This document shows positions 46,661 to 57,943 of a stretch of 64,000 nt of DNA, one piece after another. Origin of the DNA: Mesorhizobium sp. B2-3-12. Lineage in GTDB: Bacteria; Pseudomonadota; Alphaproteobacteria; Rhizobiales; Rhizobiaceae. The stretch covers positions 372,001 to 436,000 of the forward strand of contig NZ_VFVR01000002.1 in NCBI RefSeq assembly GCF_006442205.1, in the 5' to 3' direction. The notes beneath the pieces are model-generated. The model did no database searches. It worked only from the letters and a program-made list of their open reading frames with translations, and was not told the origin of the DNA. Positions within the stretch are counted from its first letter, which is position 1, and every line of letters begins with the position of its first letter. The position numbers were made by a program, and so were the translations under genes.

Positions 46661-49600
46661 AGAAAGCCTACCCCATCCCCACTGACACAGCGACCAGCCA
46701 GGCCCGCGCCGCCGATCCCGGCAATTCCGCCTGGGTGTCGGCCAATGCAGGATCCGGCAAGACCCATGTGCTGGCTCAGCGCGTCATCCGGCTGCTGCTC
46801 AACGGCACCGATCCATCAAAGATCCTGTGCCTGACCTACACCCGCGCCGCCGCCGCCAACATGTCGAACCGGGTGTTTTCGACGCTGTCGGAGTGGACGA
46901 CGCTTGGCGACGCCGAGCTGGCTTCCAAGGTCGAGGCGCTGGAGGGTCGCCGGCCCGATCGCGACACCATGCGCAGAGCCCGCCGCCTGTTCGCGGAGGC
47001 ACTGGAGACGCCTGGCGGGCTGAAGATCCAGACGATCCACGCCTTCTGCGAATCCGTGCTGCATCAGTTCCCGCTGGAAGCCAACATTCCCGCTCATTTC
47101 GAAATGCTCGACAGCCAGATGGAGGCCTCGCTTTTTGCCGCCGCGCGCCGGGAGATGATTTCGGCCGCCGGCGACAGGAATTTAGCCGAGGCCTTCGCCA
47201 CTGTCCTGGAGCGCGGCGGCGAAGCCGGTCTCGACGCCCTGCTCGGAGAGATCGTGCGCAAGCGCGACGGGTTGCGCCATTTCCTGGATGCTGTCGGGCG
47301 CGACGGCTTCCAGCCCTTGTTCGATGAATTCCATTTCAACCCCGGCCAAACCGCCGAGGGCATAGCGGCGTCGATATGGCCGCTGCCCGGCTTCCTGCCG
47401 GACTATTTTGCCGGCTTTGTCCAGGCAGCCGAAGCGACCGACGCCAGATCGGCGTTGAACAACATCCTGCCCTATGCGCGTCAGGCTTTCGCCGAGGTCG
47501 ATCCCCTTCGCCGGTTGCAACTCTTGGCAAGAGCCTTCCTCAAGACCGATGGCGATCCCTACGATCCGGCGAAGGCCTTCAAGAAGGCGCTGGCCGACCG
47601 GCTGCCGGCTCTCGCCGAGCGCTATCTGTCGGCGGCTAGCGCCATCATCGAGACCGTCGACCGGCTGGCGCTGTTCCGGATGCTGGAGGGTACACGCGCG
47701 GCCCTGACCATCGCCGACTGGCTGATCGCACGCTACGAAGTGTTGAAACGCGGCCGCGGCTTTCTCGACTTCAATGATCTGATCACCCGCACGGTGAACC
47801 TTTTGGCGCGGCCCGATGCCGGCCCATGGGTGCAATACAAGCTCGACCAGGGCATCGACCACATCCTGCTCGACGAGGCTCAGGACACCAGCCCTGATCA
47901 ATGGGAGGTGGTGAAGCGGCTGGCGGAAGAATTCTTTGCCGGCTTCGGTGCACGCGACCGGGTGCACCGCACGGTCTTTGCCGTCGGCGACGAGAAGCAG
48001 TCAATCTATTCGTTCCAAGGTGCCGCGCCGGACTCCTTCGCCGACAGCCGGATGCTGTTCGCCGGACGGGTCCGCGATGCCGAGGCATCCTTCGCCGACC
48101 TCAAGCTGACCTGGTCGTTCCGCTCGACCGACGATGTCCTTGCCGCCGTCGACCGCGTCTTTGCCGATCCGATCGTTCGGCGCGGCATCAGCCACGACCC
48201 CGATCCGCTGAACCACAAGGCGATCCGCACCGATGCGCCTGGCTATGTCGAGGTGTGGCCGTCAATCGGCGCCGAGGCCGTCGACGAGCCCGACGACTGG
48301 TCACAGGCGATCGACCATGCCCATGCGCCGGCGGTGCGCGTCGCCGAGAATGTCGCGGCCACCATTGCCGGGTGGATCGGCAAGGGCGAAATCATCGAGG
48401 GCCGCGGCAAGCGGCTCAAGCCAGGCGACGTGCTGGTGCTGGTGCGCAAGCGCGACAGCTTCGTTCATGCGCTGACCCGGGCGCTCAAGCGTCGCGACAT
48501 TCCGGTCGCCGGCGCCGACCGGCTGAGCCTGCCAGGCCATATCGCGGTCAAGGACCTGATCGCGCTCGGCCACCTCTTGATCCAGCCGCAGGACGACCTG
48601 TCGCTGGCCGCCGTCCTGCGCAGCCCGATCTTCGATCTGCCGGAGGAGGCGCTGTTCGCGCTCGCCGGGCAAAGGCCGCCCGGCCTGTCGCTGGCGGCAT
48701 CGCTGCGCCGGCATGCCGGCGAAAGCGAAGCGCTCGCGGCGATCGTCGCACAGCTCGACGCCTGGGCTGACGAGGCCGCTTTCAAGCCGGTGTTCGAATT
48801 CTATGCCACCCTGCTGGCACGCGATGGCGTGCGCCGCAGGATGATTGCGCGGCTGGGGCCGGAGGCCGGCGATATTCTCGACGAGTTCCTGAGCTTCTGC
48901 CTTGCCGAGGAGCGGACCGGCCTGCCCGGGCTGGAAGCCTTCCTGTCGACGCTGGAAAACGCCGGCCCCGAGATCAAGCGAGAGATGGACCAGACCCGTG
49001 ACGAGGTGCGCGTCATGACCGTGCACGCGGCCAAGGGCCTGGAGGCGCCGGTGGTGTTCCTGGTCGACGGCGGGTCGGCCCCGTTCAGCGACCAGCATTT
49101 GCCGCGGCTGATGCCTTTCGACGGTACGGGCCGGCATTGGGACGGCAAGGGCTATCTCTGGCGCTCGGCCAGCGACGTCGCCAACGGCTTCTCTAAAACG
49201 GCGGCCGCTCGCGCCCGCGAACTCGCCGACGACGAATACCGCCGGCTGCTCTATGTCGGCATGACGCGCGCCGAGGACCGGCTTGTTGTCTGCGGTTATC
49301 ACGGCAAGCGGGCGCCGAACACCGGCACCTGGCATTCGATCGTCAGCCGCGCGCTGACCGGCGCGCCCGAAAGCGAACAGCGTCCGCATCCGGCCGGCGG
49401 CGAGCCTGTCTACCGTTTCCACGTCACCAAACTGCCTCCCGTTGCGCCAAGTCCGGGCGAGCAGGCGCGGCGGGCCGATGCGTTCGGTCCGTTGCCGACG
49501 ACCCTGTTCCGGCCGTTGCCGCCTTTCGAGGACCTGCCGCGTCCGTTGTCGCCGTCGGGCGCCTCGGCGCTGATCGAGGAAGGCAAGGAAGCGGTGGTCG

Positions 49601-50163
49601 ACAAGGCCTCGCCGGTGCTGGACGCCGATGCCGAACCGGGTTTTGCCGTGCTGCGCGGGCTCGCTTTGCACAGGCTGCTGCAGATGCTGCCCGGCATGGC
49701 CGAGAGCGACCGCCAAGTTGCGGCGGAGCGTTACCTCTCGCGAACGGGTGCGGGGTGGCCGCAAGCCGAGCGTGAAAAAGCCCTGGCATCGGTCATGGCC
49801 ATCCTTGCCGACCCCGGCCTCGGTCAACTGTTCGCGCCGTCGTCGCGTGCCGAGGTCGCGATCATGGGCAGCCTGGAGGTCAAGGGCAAAATCCGCTCCA
49901 TCTCCGGCAAGATCGACCGGCTGGCGGTGACACCGGATACGGTCTCGATCGTCGACTACAAGACCAACCGGCCCGCACCCGCCATACTAGCCGAAGTCCC
50001 GTCAGCCTATCTGCTTCAGCTCGCGCTTTATCGCGCCCTGCTCAAGCCGCTTTATCCCGGGCGGGAAATCAAGGCGGCCTTGCTGTTCACCGAAGCGCCA
50101 AGGCTGATCGAGCTGCCACCCCGGGCCATGGACGACGCCCTTGCCCGACTCACGGGAGCGTGA
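46657..50163 (+). CDS. addA: AddA helicase-nuclease subunit (UvrD/Rep type)
   Basis: The 1168-residue protein has helicase motif I AGSGKT at 31-36, motif [11 protein letters not shown], motif [16 protein letters not shown], motif [13 protein letters not shown], motif [15 protein letters not shown] and a C-terminal RecB-type nuclease with VDYKTNRP near 1099-1106. With AddB it resects double-strand ends for RecA. The order addB-addA with four-base overlap and trxA following is rhizobial. Confidence 0.96.
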   Translation: MKKAYPIPTDTATSQARAADPGNSAWVSANAGSGKTHVLAQRVIRLLLNGTDPSKILCLTYTRAAAANMSNRVFSTLSEWTTLGDAELASKVEALEGRRPDRDTMRRARRLFAEALETPGGLKIQTIHAFCESVLHQFPLEANIPAHFEMLDSQMEASLFAAARREMISAAGDRNLAEAFATVLERGGEAGLDALLGEIVRKRDGLRHFLDAVGRDGFQPLFDEFHFNPGQTAEGIAASIWPLPGFLPDYFAGFVQAAEATDARSALNNILPYARQAFAEVDPLRRLQLLARAFLKTDGDPYDPAKAFKKALADRLPALAERYLSAASAIIETVDRLALFRMLEGTRAALTIADWLIARYEVLKRGRGFLDFNDLITRTVNLLARPDAGPWVQYKLDQGIDHILLDEAQDTSPDQWEVVKRLAEEFFAGFGARDRVHRTVFAVGDEKQSIYSFQGAAPDSFADSRMLFAGRVRDAEASFADLKLTWSFRSTDDVLAAVDRVFADPIVRRGISHDPDPLNHKAIRTDAPGYVEVWPSIGAEAVDEPDDWSQAIDHAHAPAVRVAENVAATIAGWIGKGEIIEGRGKRLKPGDVLVLVRKRDSFVHALTRALKRRDIPVAGADRLSLPGHIAVKDLIALGHLLIQPQDDLSLAAVLRSPIFDLPEEALFALAGQRPPGLSLAASLRRHAGESEALAAIVAQLDAWADEAAFKPVFEFYATLLARDGVRRRMIARLGPEAGDILDEFLSFCLAEERTGLPGLEAFLSTLENAGPEIKREMDQTRDEVRVMTVHAAKGLEAPVVFLVDGGSAPFSDQHLPRLMPFDGTGRHWDGKGYLWRSASDVANGFSKTAAARARELADDEYRRLLYVGMTRAEDRLVVCGYHGKRAPNTGTWHSIVSRALTGAPESEQRPHPAGGEPVYRFHVTKLPPVAPSPGEQARRADAFGPLPTTLFRPLPPFEDLPRPLSPSGASALIEEGKEAVVDKASPVLDADAEPGFAVLRGLALHRLLQMLPGMAESDRQVAAERYLSRTGAGWPQAEREKALASVMAILADPGLGQLFAPSSRAEVAIMGSLEVKGKIRSISGKIDRLAVTPDTVSIVDYKTNRPAPAILAEVPSAYLLQLALYRALLKPLYPGREIKAALLFTEAPRLIELPPRAMDDALARLTGA

Positions 50164-50237
50164 CACAAGAACTGCTTGAAGAAGGGCGCGGCAACCACCA
50201 CATTTGGTGCGACGAAAAATTTCGAAAGGATTTCCGC

Positions 50238-50558
50238 ATGACCACCGTCAAGGTCGACAAGAATAATTTCCAGGCCGATGTGCTTAATGCCCAGGTACCG
50301 GTCGTGGTTGATTTCTGGGCGGAATGGTGCGGCCCCTGCAAGATGATCGCGCCGGCGCTTGAGGATATCGCCACTGAACTCGGCGCGAAGGTCAAGATCG
50401 CCAAGCTAAACATCGACGAGAATCCGGAACTTGCCGCCCAGTACGGCGTGCGCTCGATTCCGACCCTGATGATCTTCAAGGGCGGCGCAATGGCCGACAT
50501 GAAGGTTGGCGCCGCCCCCAAGACCGCGCTGTCACACTGGATCAACGGCAGCCTTTGA
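50238..50558 (+). CDS. trxA: Thioredoxin
   Basis: The 106-residue protein has WCGPC with the redox cysteines 31 and 34, FWAEW before it and the cis-Pro region [12 protein letters not shown]. It starts at ATG 50238 behind GAAAGGA. It is a cytoplasmic general disulfide reductase. It follows addA by 74 bp and ends at an intrinsic terminator. Confidence 0.97.
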   Translation: MTTVKVDKNNFQADVLNAQVPVVVDFWAEWCGPCKMIAPALEDIATELGAKVKIAKLNIDENPELAAQYGVRSIPTLMIFKGGAMADMKVGAAPKTALSHWINGSL

Positions 50559-50583
50559 GCGCCTGAAACTTGTAAATGCAACG

Positions 50584-50609
50584 AGCCCGGCCGTCGCGCC
50601 GGGCTTTTT
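50584..50609 (+). terminator. Intrinsic terminator of trxA
   Basis: AGCCCGGC and GCCGGGCT form an 8-bp stem around CGTCGC, followed by TTTTG. Confidence 0.9.
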
Positions 50610-50693
50610 GTTGGCGTCATCGGTCGGACGCTCTGGCCCTGACGTCGGGACACCCCATGTCTTCTGTTGGCAGCAGGAACAGGGAGCGAGAAA

Positions 50694-50975
50694 ATGACCG
50701 GATCCGCCAAGGCCACCGTCTTCATCGACAATGATCGCGTCATCGTCACCGAATACCGCTTCCAGCCCGGCGACAACACCGGCTGGCATCGACACGGCCA
50801 TGACTATGTGGTCGTGCCGCTGATGGACGGCAAGGTGAAGCTGGTGACCAAGGACGGCGAATCCTTCGCCGAGATGAAGAAAGGCGCACCCTATTTCCGC
50901 AAGGAGGGCGTCGAACATGATGTCATCAGCGCCAATGACGGCGAGTACGCGTTTATCGAAATCGAGCTGAAATAG
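50694..50975 (+). CDS. Small cupin-domain protein
   Basis: The 93-residue protein consists of one cupin barrel. Motif 1 is GDNTGWHRHGHDYVVVPLMDG and motif 2 ends in EHDVISANDG. A conserved His-X-His and a later His can hold a metal. CAGGGAGCGAG precedes ATG 50694. Substrate and role are unknown; similar stand-alone cupins range from isomerases to sensors. Confidence 0.82.
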   Translation: MTGSAKATVFIDNDRVIVTEYRFQPGDNTGWHRHGHDYVVVPLMDGKVKLVTKDGESFAEMKKGAPYFRKEGVEHDVISANDGEYAFIEIELK

Positions 50976-51060
50976 CTGCAGATGATGGCATGCCATCGTC
51001 TGCCATCTTGATGGCAGGCCCCGATCGGCATATATGTCCATTTTCGAACGGGAGTTTGAA

Positions 51061-51303
51061 ATGGCCGAACCACAGCTCTCAGTCCGCAGCGCAAAAGCGC
51101 GCGACCTGGCTCATAGGCTTGCTCGCCGTGAAAATCGCTCGATCGCCGATGTGGTCGAACGTGCGCTTGAATCCTACGAGATTCGTGAAGCGGGCCGCGA
51201 ACCGGCATCCACCTTCTATGCCCGGCTTGCATCAACCGGCACCGACATCGATCTGGAGAGGATTATCCGCGAAGGTCGCCAGGTCCATCCAGGGCCTGAA
51301 CTT
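51061..51303 (+). CDS. VapB/FitA-like antitoxin
   Basis: A frame of about 81 residues begins MAEPQLSVRSAKARDLAHRLA, the ribbon-helix-helix pattern of FitA/VapB antitoxins, and carries a C-terminal toxin-binding tail (FYARLASTGTDIDLERII). CGGGAG sits before ATG 51061. The frame closes with TGA at 51304-51306, overlapping the toxin start. It represses its own promoter in known systems. Confidence 0.83.
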
Positions 51304-51716
51304 TGATTTTTGTCGATACCAATGTGATTTCGGAGACCCTTAGGAAGGCGCCGGATGCGGCCGTCCTGGCGTGGCTTGTCCGCAATGATGCCGAATTGGC
51401 CCTTCCCACAGTGGCGATTGCAGAAATTGCCTTCGGCATTCAAAGGATAAGACCTGATGAACGTGCCGATCGGCTGGAGCAGGGCCTTTCACAATGGCGC
51501 CGTCGATTTGCCGACCGAATTTTTGGACTGACGGAAGAGGCTGCCTTGGCTTACGGCGACATCATGGGGGCCGCGGCGCGCCAAGGCCGTGGAATGTCAG
51601 CGCCCGATGGCATGATCGCAGCGATAGCGCGCGTGAACGGAGGCCGGCTGGCGACGCGCAATCTTAACGACTTCAGCGCCACAAGCCTTGACCTGATCTC
51701 GCCGTGGGATTTCTGA
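51303..51716 (+). CDS. VapC PIN-domain toxin
   Basis: The 137-residue protein has the PIN acidic residues: Asp5 (FVDTNVISE), Glu near 41 (TVAIAEIAFG) and Asp near 101 (SAPDGMIAAIA). VapC proteins cut tRNA or rRNA. It starts with TTG at 51303, overlapping the antitoxin stop, a layout that keeps toxin output below antitoxin. Confidence 0.88.
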   Translation: MIFVDTNVISETLRKAPDAAVLAWLVRNDAELALPTVAIAEIAFGIQRIRPDERADRLEQGLSQWRRRFADRIFGLTEEAALAYGDIMGAAARQGRGMSAPDGMIAAIARVNGGRLATRNLNDFSATSLDLISPWDF

Positions 51717-51789
51717 AACGGGTGAGATCCTACTGGGCCGCATTTCCCCTATCGCCACCGCAAGCCACCTAAAACGTAATTGTCGTGCC

Positions 51790-53115
51790 TCAGGTCGGCG
51801 GCGTGCCGTTTTCCGCCAATACCGCGCCGGCCAGGTAAAGCGAACCCCCGATCAGGATGCGCGGCGGTGGGCCGTCCCAGGTGTCGCGCAGCAGCATCAG
51901 CGCGCTGGCGACGGAACTGACCGGCTCGGCCGTCAACCCGGCCTCGGTGGCGCGGATGGCCAGTTCGTCGTTCGGCACGCCGGCGTCGCTCATACTCACC
52001 GGCACGGTGTAGACATGGCGGGCAAGGCCCTTGAAGGCGCGGAAATAGCCGCTCTGGTCCTTGGTGTTGATCATGCCCGAGATGAGGAAGAGCGGACGCG
52101 GGTTCTTTTCCTCCTGCTCGGCCAGCGCTTCGGCGACGACCACGCCGGCGCCCGGATTGTGGCCGCCGTCGAGCCAGATGTCGGCGCCCTTCGGCGCCAG
52201 TTCCGCCAGCCGGCCCTGCATCAGCTTCTGCATGCGGCCGGGCCAGGCGACGTTTGTCATCGCCTTCTCGGCGGCGCGGTGGCTGATCTCGAAGCCGGCC
52301 GCCTTGACCGCCGCGATCGCAGCCGCCGCATTGGCGAACTGGTGGCGACCGGGCAGGCGCGGCGGCGGCAGGTCCATCAGGCCGTCATCGTCCTGGTAGA
52401 CCATGCGGCCGTTTTCCTCGAAAGCGAGAAAATCCTGGCCGTAGACGAGGGTCGGGCAGTCGAGCCGCTCGGCGGTGTCGATCAGCACCTGCAGCGCCGT
52501 TTCGCTTTCCTGCGCGCCGATGACCACCGGGCAGCCGCGTTTCATGATGCCGGCCTTTTCGGCGGCGATCAGTTCGACACGGTCGCCCAGATACGCCTCG
52601 TGGTCCATCGACACCGGCATGATCACCGACACGGCTGGCCGCGCGATGACATTGGTGGCGTCGAAACGGCCGCCGAGACCGACCTCGATGATGGCGGCAT
52701 CGGCCGGATGCTCCGAAAACAGGATGAAGGTAACGGCGGTGAGGATTTCGAAGACGGTGATCTTCTGGCCTGCATTGGCCTCGGCGACGCGGGCGATGGT
52801 CTCGGCGAAGATGTCATCGTCCACCAGCCTGCCGCCGCTCTCGGCGGCCAGCCTGTAGCGCTCGTGCCAGCTGACCAGATGCGGCGAGGTGTGGACATGG
52901 ACCAGCCGACCGGAGGCTTCCAGCAGCGCCCGCGAGAAGGCGGCGCAGGAGCCCTTGCCATTGGTGCCGGCGATGTGGATGACCGGCGGCAGCAGGTCCT
53001 GCGGATTGCCCAGCCGCTCCAGCAGCCGTGTGATCCGGTCGAGCGAAAGGTCGAAGCCTTTCGGGTGAAGCGCCATCAGGGCTGCGATTTCGCGGTCGGC
53101 GGCAAGCGTCGTCAT
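51790..53115 (-). CDS. folC: Bifunctional folylpolyglutamate synthase / dihydrofolate synthase
   Basis: The 441-residue Mur-ligase-type protein has the P-loop GTNGKGS at 50-56, TSPHL, and VSMDHEAYLG...AAEKAGIMKRG with the Mur-family Lys. It adds glutamate to dihydropteroate and folates. Start 53115 (MTTLAAD) is preferred over 53172. It is last in the trpFBA-accD-folC order, 139 bp behind accD. Confidence 0.94.
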   Translation of the reverse strand: MTTLAADREIAALMALHPKGFDLSLDRITRLLERLGNPQDLLPPVIHIAGTNGKGSCAAFSRALLEASGRLVHVHTSPHLVSWHERYRLAAESGGRLVDDDIFAETIARVAEANAGQKITVFEILTAVTFILFSEHPADAAIIEVGLGGRFDATNVIARPAVSVIMPVSMDHEAYLGDRVELIAAEKAGIMKRGCPVVIGAQESETALQVLIDTAERLDCPTLVYGQDFLAFEENGRMVYQDDDGLMDLPPPRLPGRHQFANAAAAIAAVKAAGFEISHRAAEKAMTNVAWPGRMQKLMQGRLAELAPKGADIWLDGGHNPGAGVVVAEALAEQEEKNPRPLFLISGMINTKDQSGYFRAFKGLARHVYTVPVSMSDAGVPNDELAIRATEAGLTAEPVSSVASALMLLRDTWDGPPPRILIGGSLYLAGAVLAENGTPPT

Positions 53116-53254
53116 GGCACAATCCCGGCGCATGGCCCGAGAAGCAGAATCATCCCGAAACGGCCATGGCAATCAGAAGGCTACAGCGCGCCATGGAGGC
53201 GGCGCAATCGCAGTTCGCGGCAGTTGGTGTCGCGTCCTCAGGCCTCGTGTCGCA

Positions 53255-54181
53255 TCAGGCCTGGGGCCTGGCGTCGGCGGCAACCACGGCGGGAGGCAGG
53301 ATTTCCGGCTCCAGCGGCTTTTGCTCTTCCGGCATCTTGAGCAGCATCTTCAAGAGGCGCGCGATGGTCTGGCGTAGCTCCAGCCGCGACACCACCATGT
53401 CGACCATGCCGTGCTCCATCAGATATTCGGAGCGCTGGAAGCCGTCCGGCAATTTCTCGCGAATGGTCTGCTCGATGACACGCGGCCCGGCAAAACCGAT
53501 CAGCGCGCCGGGTTCGGCAATGTGCACGTCGCCCAGCATGGCGTAGGAGGCGGTGACGCCGCCAGTGGTCGGGTTGGTCAGCACAACGATATAGGGCAGG
53601 CCGGCCTCTTTCAGACGGTCGACACCGACCGTGGTGCGCGGCAATTGCATGAGGGACAAAATGCCTTCCTGCATGCGGGCGCCGCCGGAAGCGGCGAACA
53701 GGATTAGCGGCCGCTTGCGCTGCAAGGCGACCTCGAAGCCATGTACGATGGCATCACCCGCGGCCATGCCGAGCGAGCCGCCCATGAAGGCGAAATCCTG
53801 CACCGTCACCACCACGGGCAGGCCCTCGACGGTCCCAAGCGCATTGATGATGGCGTCTTCCAGGCCGGTCTTGGCCTTGGCGTCCTTAAGCCGGTCGACA
53901 TAGCGTTTCTCGTCACGGAACTTCAGCGGATCCAGCACGACCTTGGGATTGTCGAGCTGTTCGTATTTGCCGTCGTCGAGGAAGAATTTCAGCCGCTCCT
54001 TGGCCGAGATCTTCATGTGATGGCCGGATGACGGGATGACGAACTGGTTGGATTCCAGATCCTTGTGGAACACCATTTCGCCCGTCTCGGGATCCTTGAT
54101 CCAGAGATTCTCGGGCATGTCGGTGCGCCGGCCGAGCATCGAATTGATCTTCGGGCGAACGTAATTGGTGATCCAGTTCAT
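53255..54181 (-). CDS. accD: Acetyl-CoA carboxylase carboxyltransferase beta subunit
   Basis: The 308-residue protein has the carboxyltransferase core ([42 protein letters not shown]). The N-terminal segment that in E. coli carries a four-Cys zinc ribbon is present ([18 protein letters not shown]...PSSGHHMK) but has no Cys at all, so the zinc site is lost. It supplies malonyl-CoA with AccA, AccB and AccC, encoded elsewhere. Confidence 0.95.
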   Translation of the reverse strand: MNWITNYVRPKINSMLGRRTDMPENLWIKDPETGEMVFHKDLESNQFVIPSSGHHMKISAKERLKFFLDDGKYEQLDNPKVVLDPLKFRDEKRYVDRLKDAKAKTGLEDAIINALGTVEGLPVVVTVQDFAFMGGSLGMAAGDAIVHGFEVALQRKRPLILFAASGGARMQEGILSLMQLPRTTVGVDRLKEAGLPYIVVLTNPTTGGVTASYAMLGDVHIAEPGALIGFAGPRVIEQTIREKLPDGFQRSEYLMEHGMVDMVVSRLELRQTIARLLKMLLKMPEEQKPLEPEILPPAVVAADARPQA

Positions 54182-54226
54182 CGCTTCGGCTCCTGTCCTG
54201 ACGAAGAGTGGGAAGAAATAAGAAAA

Positions 54227-55066
54227 CTATTCGGCGGCAGCAAGGCGGGCCGAGCGGACGCCTTGCGCGAGGCCGCTGACCAGCGTGGCGACGGCTTCGG
54301 CCGGATCGGCGGTCTTCTCGCCCTTCGGGCCCAGCACATTGGCAACCGCATTGACGATCGCCGTGCCGACGACCACGCCGTCGGCGTTGGCGCCGATGAC
54401 GCGCGCCTGTTCGGCGGTCTTGACGCCGAAACCGACGCAGACCGGCAGGTCGGTGTGACCCTTGATGCGCTTGACGGCCGACGCCACCTTGCCGGTGTCG
54501 GCGAGTGCCGCACCGGTAATGCCGGTCATAGAGACGTAATAGACGAAGCCCGATGTGTTCTGCAGCACCTTGGGCAGGCGCTTGTCGTCGGTGGTCGGCG
54601 TCGCCAGCCGGATGAAGTTGATGCCGGCCTTCAGCGCCGGAATGCAGAGCTCCTCATCCATCTCCGGCGGCAGGTCGACGACGATCAGCCCATCAATGCC
54701 GCTCGCCTTGGCGTCGACGAGGAAGCGGTCGACGCCGTAGATATAGATCGGATTGTAATAGCCCATCAGCACGATCGGCGTCTCGTCATCGCCGGCGCGG
54801 AAGTCGGACGCCAATTTCAGCGTCTTCACCAGCGTCTGGCCGCCCTTGAGCGCCCTGAGGCCCGCGGCCTGGATCGCCGGGCCGTCGGCCATCGGATCGG
54901 AGAACGGCATGCCCATCTCGATCACGTCGGCGCCCGCCTTGGGCAGCGCCTTCATGATCGACAAAGAGGTGTCGTAGTCCGGGTCGCCGCCCATGAAATA
55001 GGTGACGAGCGCCGGGCGACCTTCGACTTTAAGCTTCGCCATGCGGCGGTCGATGCGGGTCGTCAT
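54227..55066 (-). CDS. trpA: Tryptophan synthase alpha chain
   Basis: The 279-residue TIM-barrel protein has catalytic Glu50 ([10 protein letters not shown]) and Asp61, the equivalents of E. coli Glu49 and Asp60. It splits indole-glycerol phosphate to indole and glyceraldehyde phosphate. Start 55066 has AAAGGG upstream. It lies 62 bp behind trpB. Confidence 0.96.
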   Translation of the reverse strand: MTTRIDRRMAKLKVEGRPALVTYFMGGDPDYDTSLSIMKALPKAGADVIEMGMPFSDPMADGPAIQAAGLRALKGGQTLVKTLKLASDFRAGDDETPIVLMGYYNPIYIYGVDRFLVDAKASGIDGLIVVDLPPEMDEELCIPALKAGINFIRLATPTTDDKRLPKVLQNTSGFVYYVSMTGITGAALADTGKVASAVKRIKGHTDLPVCVGFGVKTAEQARVIGANADGVVVGTAIVNAVANVLGPKGEKTADPAEAVATLVSGLAQGVRSARLAAAE

Positions 55067-55128
55067 GACAGGCCCTTTGGACGAATTTTGCTCATAATCA
55101 ACTCCCAAATCGAAACGGTCCAAAGGGC

Positions 55129-56379
<1,251 letters not shown>

Positions 56380-56402
56380 CGCCGATCGCTCCTTGATTTA
56401 GT

Positions 56403-56451
56403 GAGCATGTCCTTGTCGGAAAACCGGATTCCACTTTTCCGGGACATGCTC
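56403..56451. repeat. Rhizobial palindromic intergenic repeat
   Basis: Outer arms GAGCATGTCC (56403-56412) and GGACATGCTC (56442-56451) are exact. Inner arms CGGAAAA (56417-56423) and TTTTCCG (56435-56441) nest inside. It fills the 86-bp trpF-trpB gap. The sequence is of a kind dispersed widely in Mesorhizobium and Rhizobium intergenic DNA. No second copy was seen in this window. Confidence 0.75.
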
Positions 56452-56465
56452 TGGTTTGAGCCTGT

Positions 56466-57125
56466 TCAGGCGGCGCGGTCGTCGCGCGCTGCCCGGACGG
56501 CCCGGAAAAACTGTTCGATCAGCGCCGGATCCTTGACGCCCGGCGCGCTTTCCACGCCAGAGGAAATGTCTATGGCGGGCGGATTGGCAAGCCGAAGGGC
56601 ATCGCCGATGTTGGCGGCGTTGAGCCCACCGGAAAGCATGTAATCGACGCCGGCGTCAAGGCCGGCGAGGATGCGCCAGTCGAAGGCTACGCCGTTGCCG
56701 CCCGGCAGTTCGGAACCCTTTGGCGGCTTGGCATCGAACAGGAACCGGTCGGCGATGCCGATGAACGGCTTGATCCGATCGAGGTCGGCGACCTCGCTGA
56801 GCGGCAGCGCCTTCATCACCGGCAGGCCATAACGCGCTTTCAACTCGGTTACCCGGTCGGGCGTTTCCGAACCATGCAACTGCAACATGTCGGGCTGCAT
56901 TTTTTCGACGATCCCGTCCAGGAAGGCGTCGGTGGCGTCGACGGTGACGGCGACCGCCAGGGCCTTGCCGCGCGCCGCTTCGCGCAGACGCCCAGCCTCC
57001 GCCGGTTCGACATAGCGCGGGCTTTTGGCGAAGAAAATGAAACCGACATGGCTGGCGCCGCCGGCCAGGGCCGCGGCCATTGCCTGGTCGGTCTTCAAGC
57101 CGCAGATCTTGATGTCAAGCGCCAT
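56466..57125 (-). CDS. trpF: Phosphoribosylanthranilate isomerase
   Basis: The 219-residue TIM-barrel protein has the N-terminal KICGLKT with catalytic Cys8 and the C-terminal phosphate loop MLSGGLNAANI. It catalyses the third step from anthranilate to tryptophan. It is the first gene of the reverse-strand trpF-trpB-trpA-accD-folC block. Confidence 0.95.
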   Translation of the reverse strand: MALDIKICGLKTDQAMAAALAGGASHVGFIFFAKSPRYVEPAEAGRLREAARGKALAVAVTVDATDAFLDGIVEKMQPDMLQLHGSETPDRVTELKARYGLPVMKALPLSEVADLDRIKPFIGIADRFLFDAKPPKGSELPGGNGVAFDWRILAGLDAGVDYMLSGGLNAANIGDALRLANPPAIDISSGVESAPGVKDPALIEQFFRAVRAARDDRAA

Positions 57126-57237
57126 GGCGCGGGAATTGACATGAAACGCTGCAAGAGTCGAGAAAAAGCATGCTGTTTGCCGGCAAGGCCAAAGGCGCTA
57201 CCTATTGATGGACAGCATGCAAGGCGGGAGCACAGCC

Positions 57238-57456
57238 ATGGCCGACCAGACCGTTGCCGAACTGAAGCAGAAGATCGCGCAGGCGCGCGAGGTGATCGCG
57301 CATCTCATGGACAAGGCCGCCTTCAACGGGGCCGAAGCGCATCGGGCGCTGGATTATTTCGGCGGCGACACGTTTGACCGGAATTTCCTGCCCTGGCCGC
57401 ATCATGGCGATGAAGGGTTGCGGCCGGAGGAGTTGAATGCGGCGAACGATGATTGA
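57238..57456 (+). CDS. Small conserved hypothetical protein
   Basis: The 72-residue, acidic protein has a predicted helix (VAELKQKIAQAREVIAHLMDKA), then ALDYFGGDTFDRNFLPW and a charged tail. GGGAG lies upstream of ATG 57238; ATG 57208 and 57205 are alternatives. There are no signal or membrane features. It is divergent from trpF. Family not recognised. Confidence 0.65.
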   Translation: MADQTVAELKQKIAQAREVIAHLMDKAAFNGAEAHRALDYFGGDTFDRNFLPWPHHGDEGLRPEELNAANDD

Positions 57457-57469
57457 TAAGGCAGCTACA

Positions 57470-57940
57470 TTATCCAATATCTGACACTGCTCTTTGCAGC
57501 GCGCTGTCCAACTTGTAAACCGCATCCCAAGGGAACTCGTGGCCCCATCTTTCCCTGTAGTTCTGCAGCCCGTGGCTACTTAGGATCGTTCTTGTCGCGG
57601 TTAGAACCGCCTCCGCGAACTCTCGCAAAAGGCACATTGCATCAAGTCTTACAGCACCTGCGCCATCCGGTTCCTCCGACCATGTTTCCGGGAAACTCAG
57701 GAGCCGAACCCTGGTCTGGTTGCCTTGTGGCTCAAGCACGAAGCGACACTCTCCCGGTTCGTCGAGAAAGCGCGCGACCGCATACGGAGCCCCATCGACG
57801 ATAGCGAGCGTCGCTTGAACCAGATCACGCAAAGCGTCACCAACATAGGATGCTTCAACGCTGGCGGTCTTGCTGTCGATTGCGACATCGCAGTCTGCCC
57901 AGCCAGCGTCGTCCAGCCGATAGTCGATCTTAACGGCCAT
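57470..57940 (-). CDS. Hypothetical protein of unusual composition
   Basis: The 156-residue frame gives a globular, acidic protein with beta strands and a closing helix (LKDSAL region). Its codons use more A and T in third position than flanking genes, which suggests recent acquisition. No family recognised. Its end is 13 bp from the previous gene's stop, and its start is close behind the M48-like gene, so the pair could share a transcript. Confidence 0.55.
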   Translation of the reverse strand: MAVKIDYRLDDAGWADCDVAIDSKTASVEASYVGDALRDLVQATLAIVDGAPYAVARFLDEPGECRFVLEPQGNQTRVRLLSFPETWSEEPDGAGAVRLDAMCLLREFAEAVLTATRTILSSHGLQNYRERWGHEFPWDAVYKLDSALQRAVSDIG

Positions 57941-57943
57941 CCG

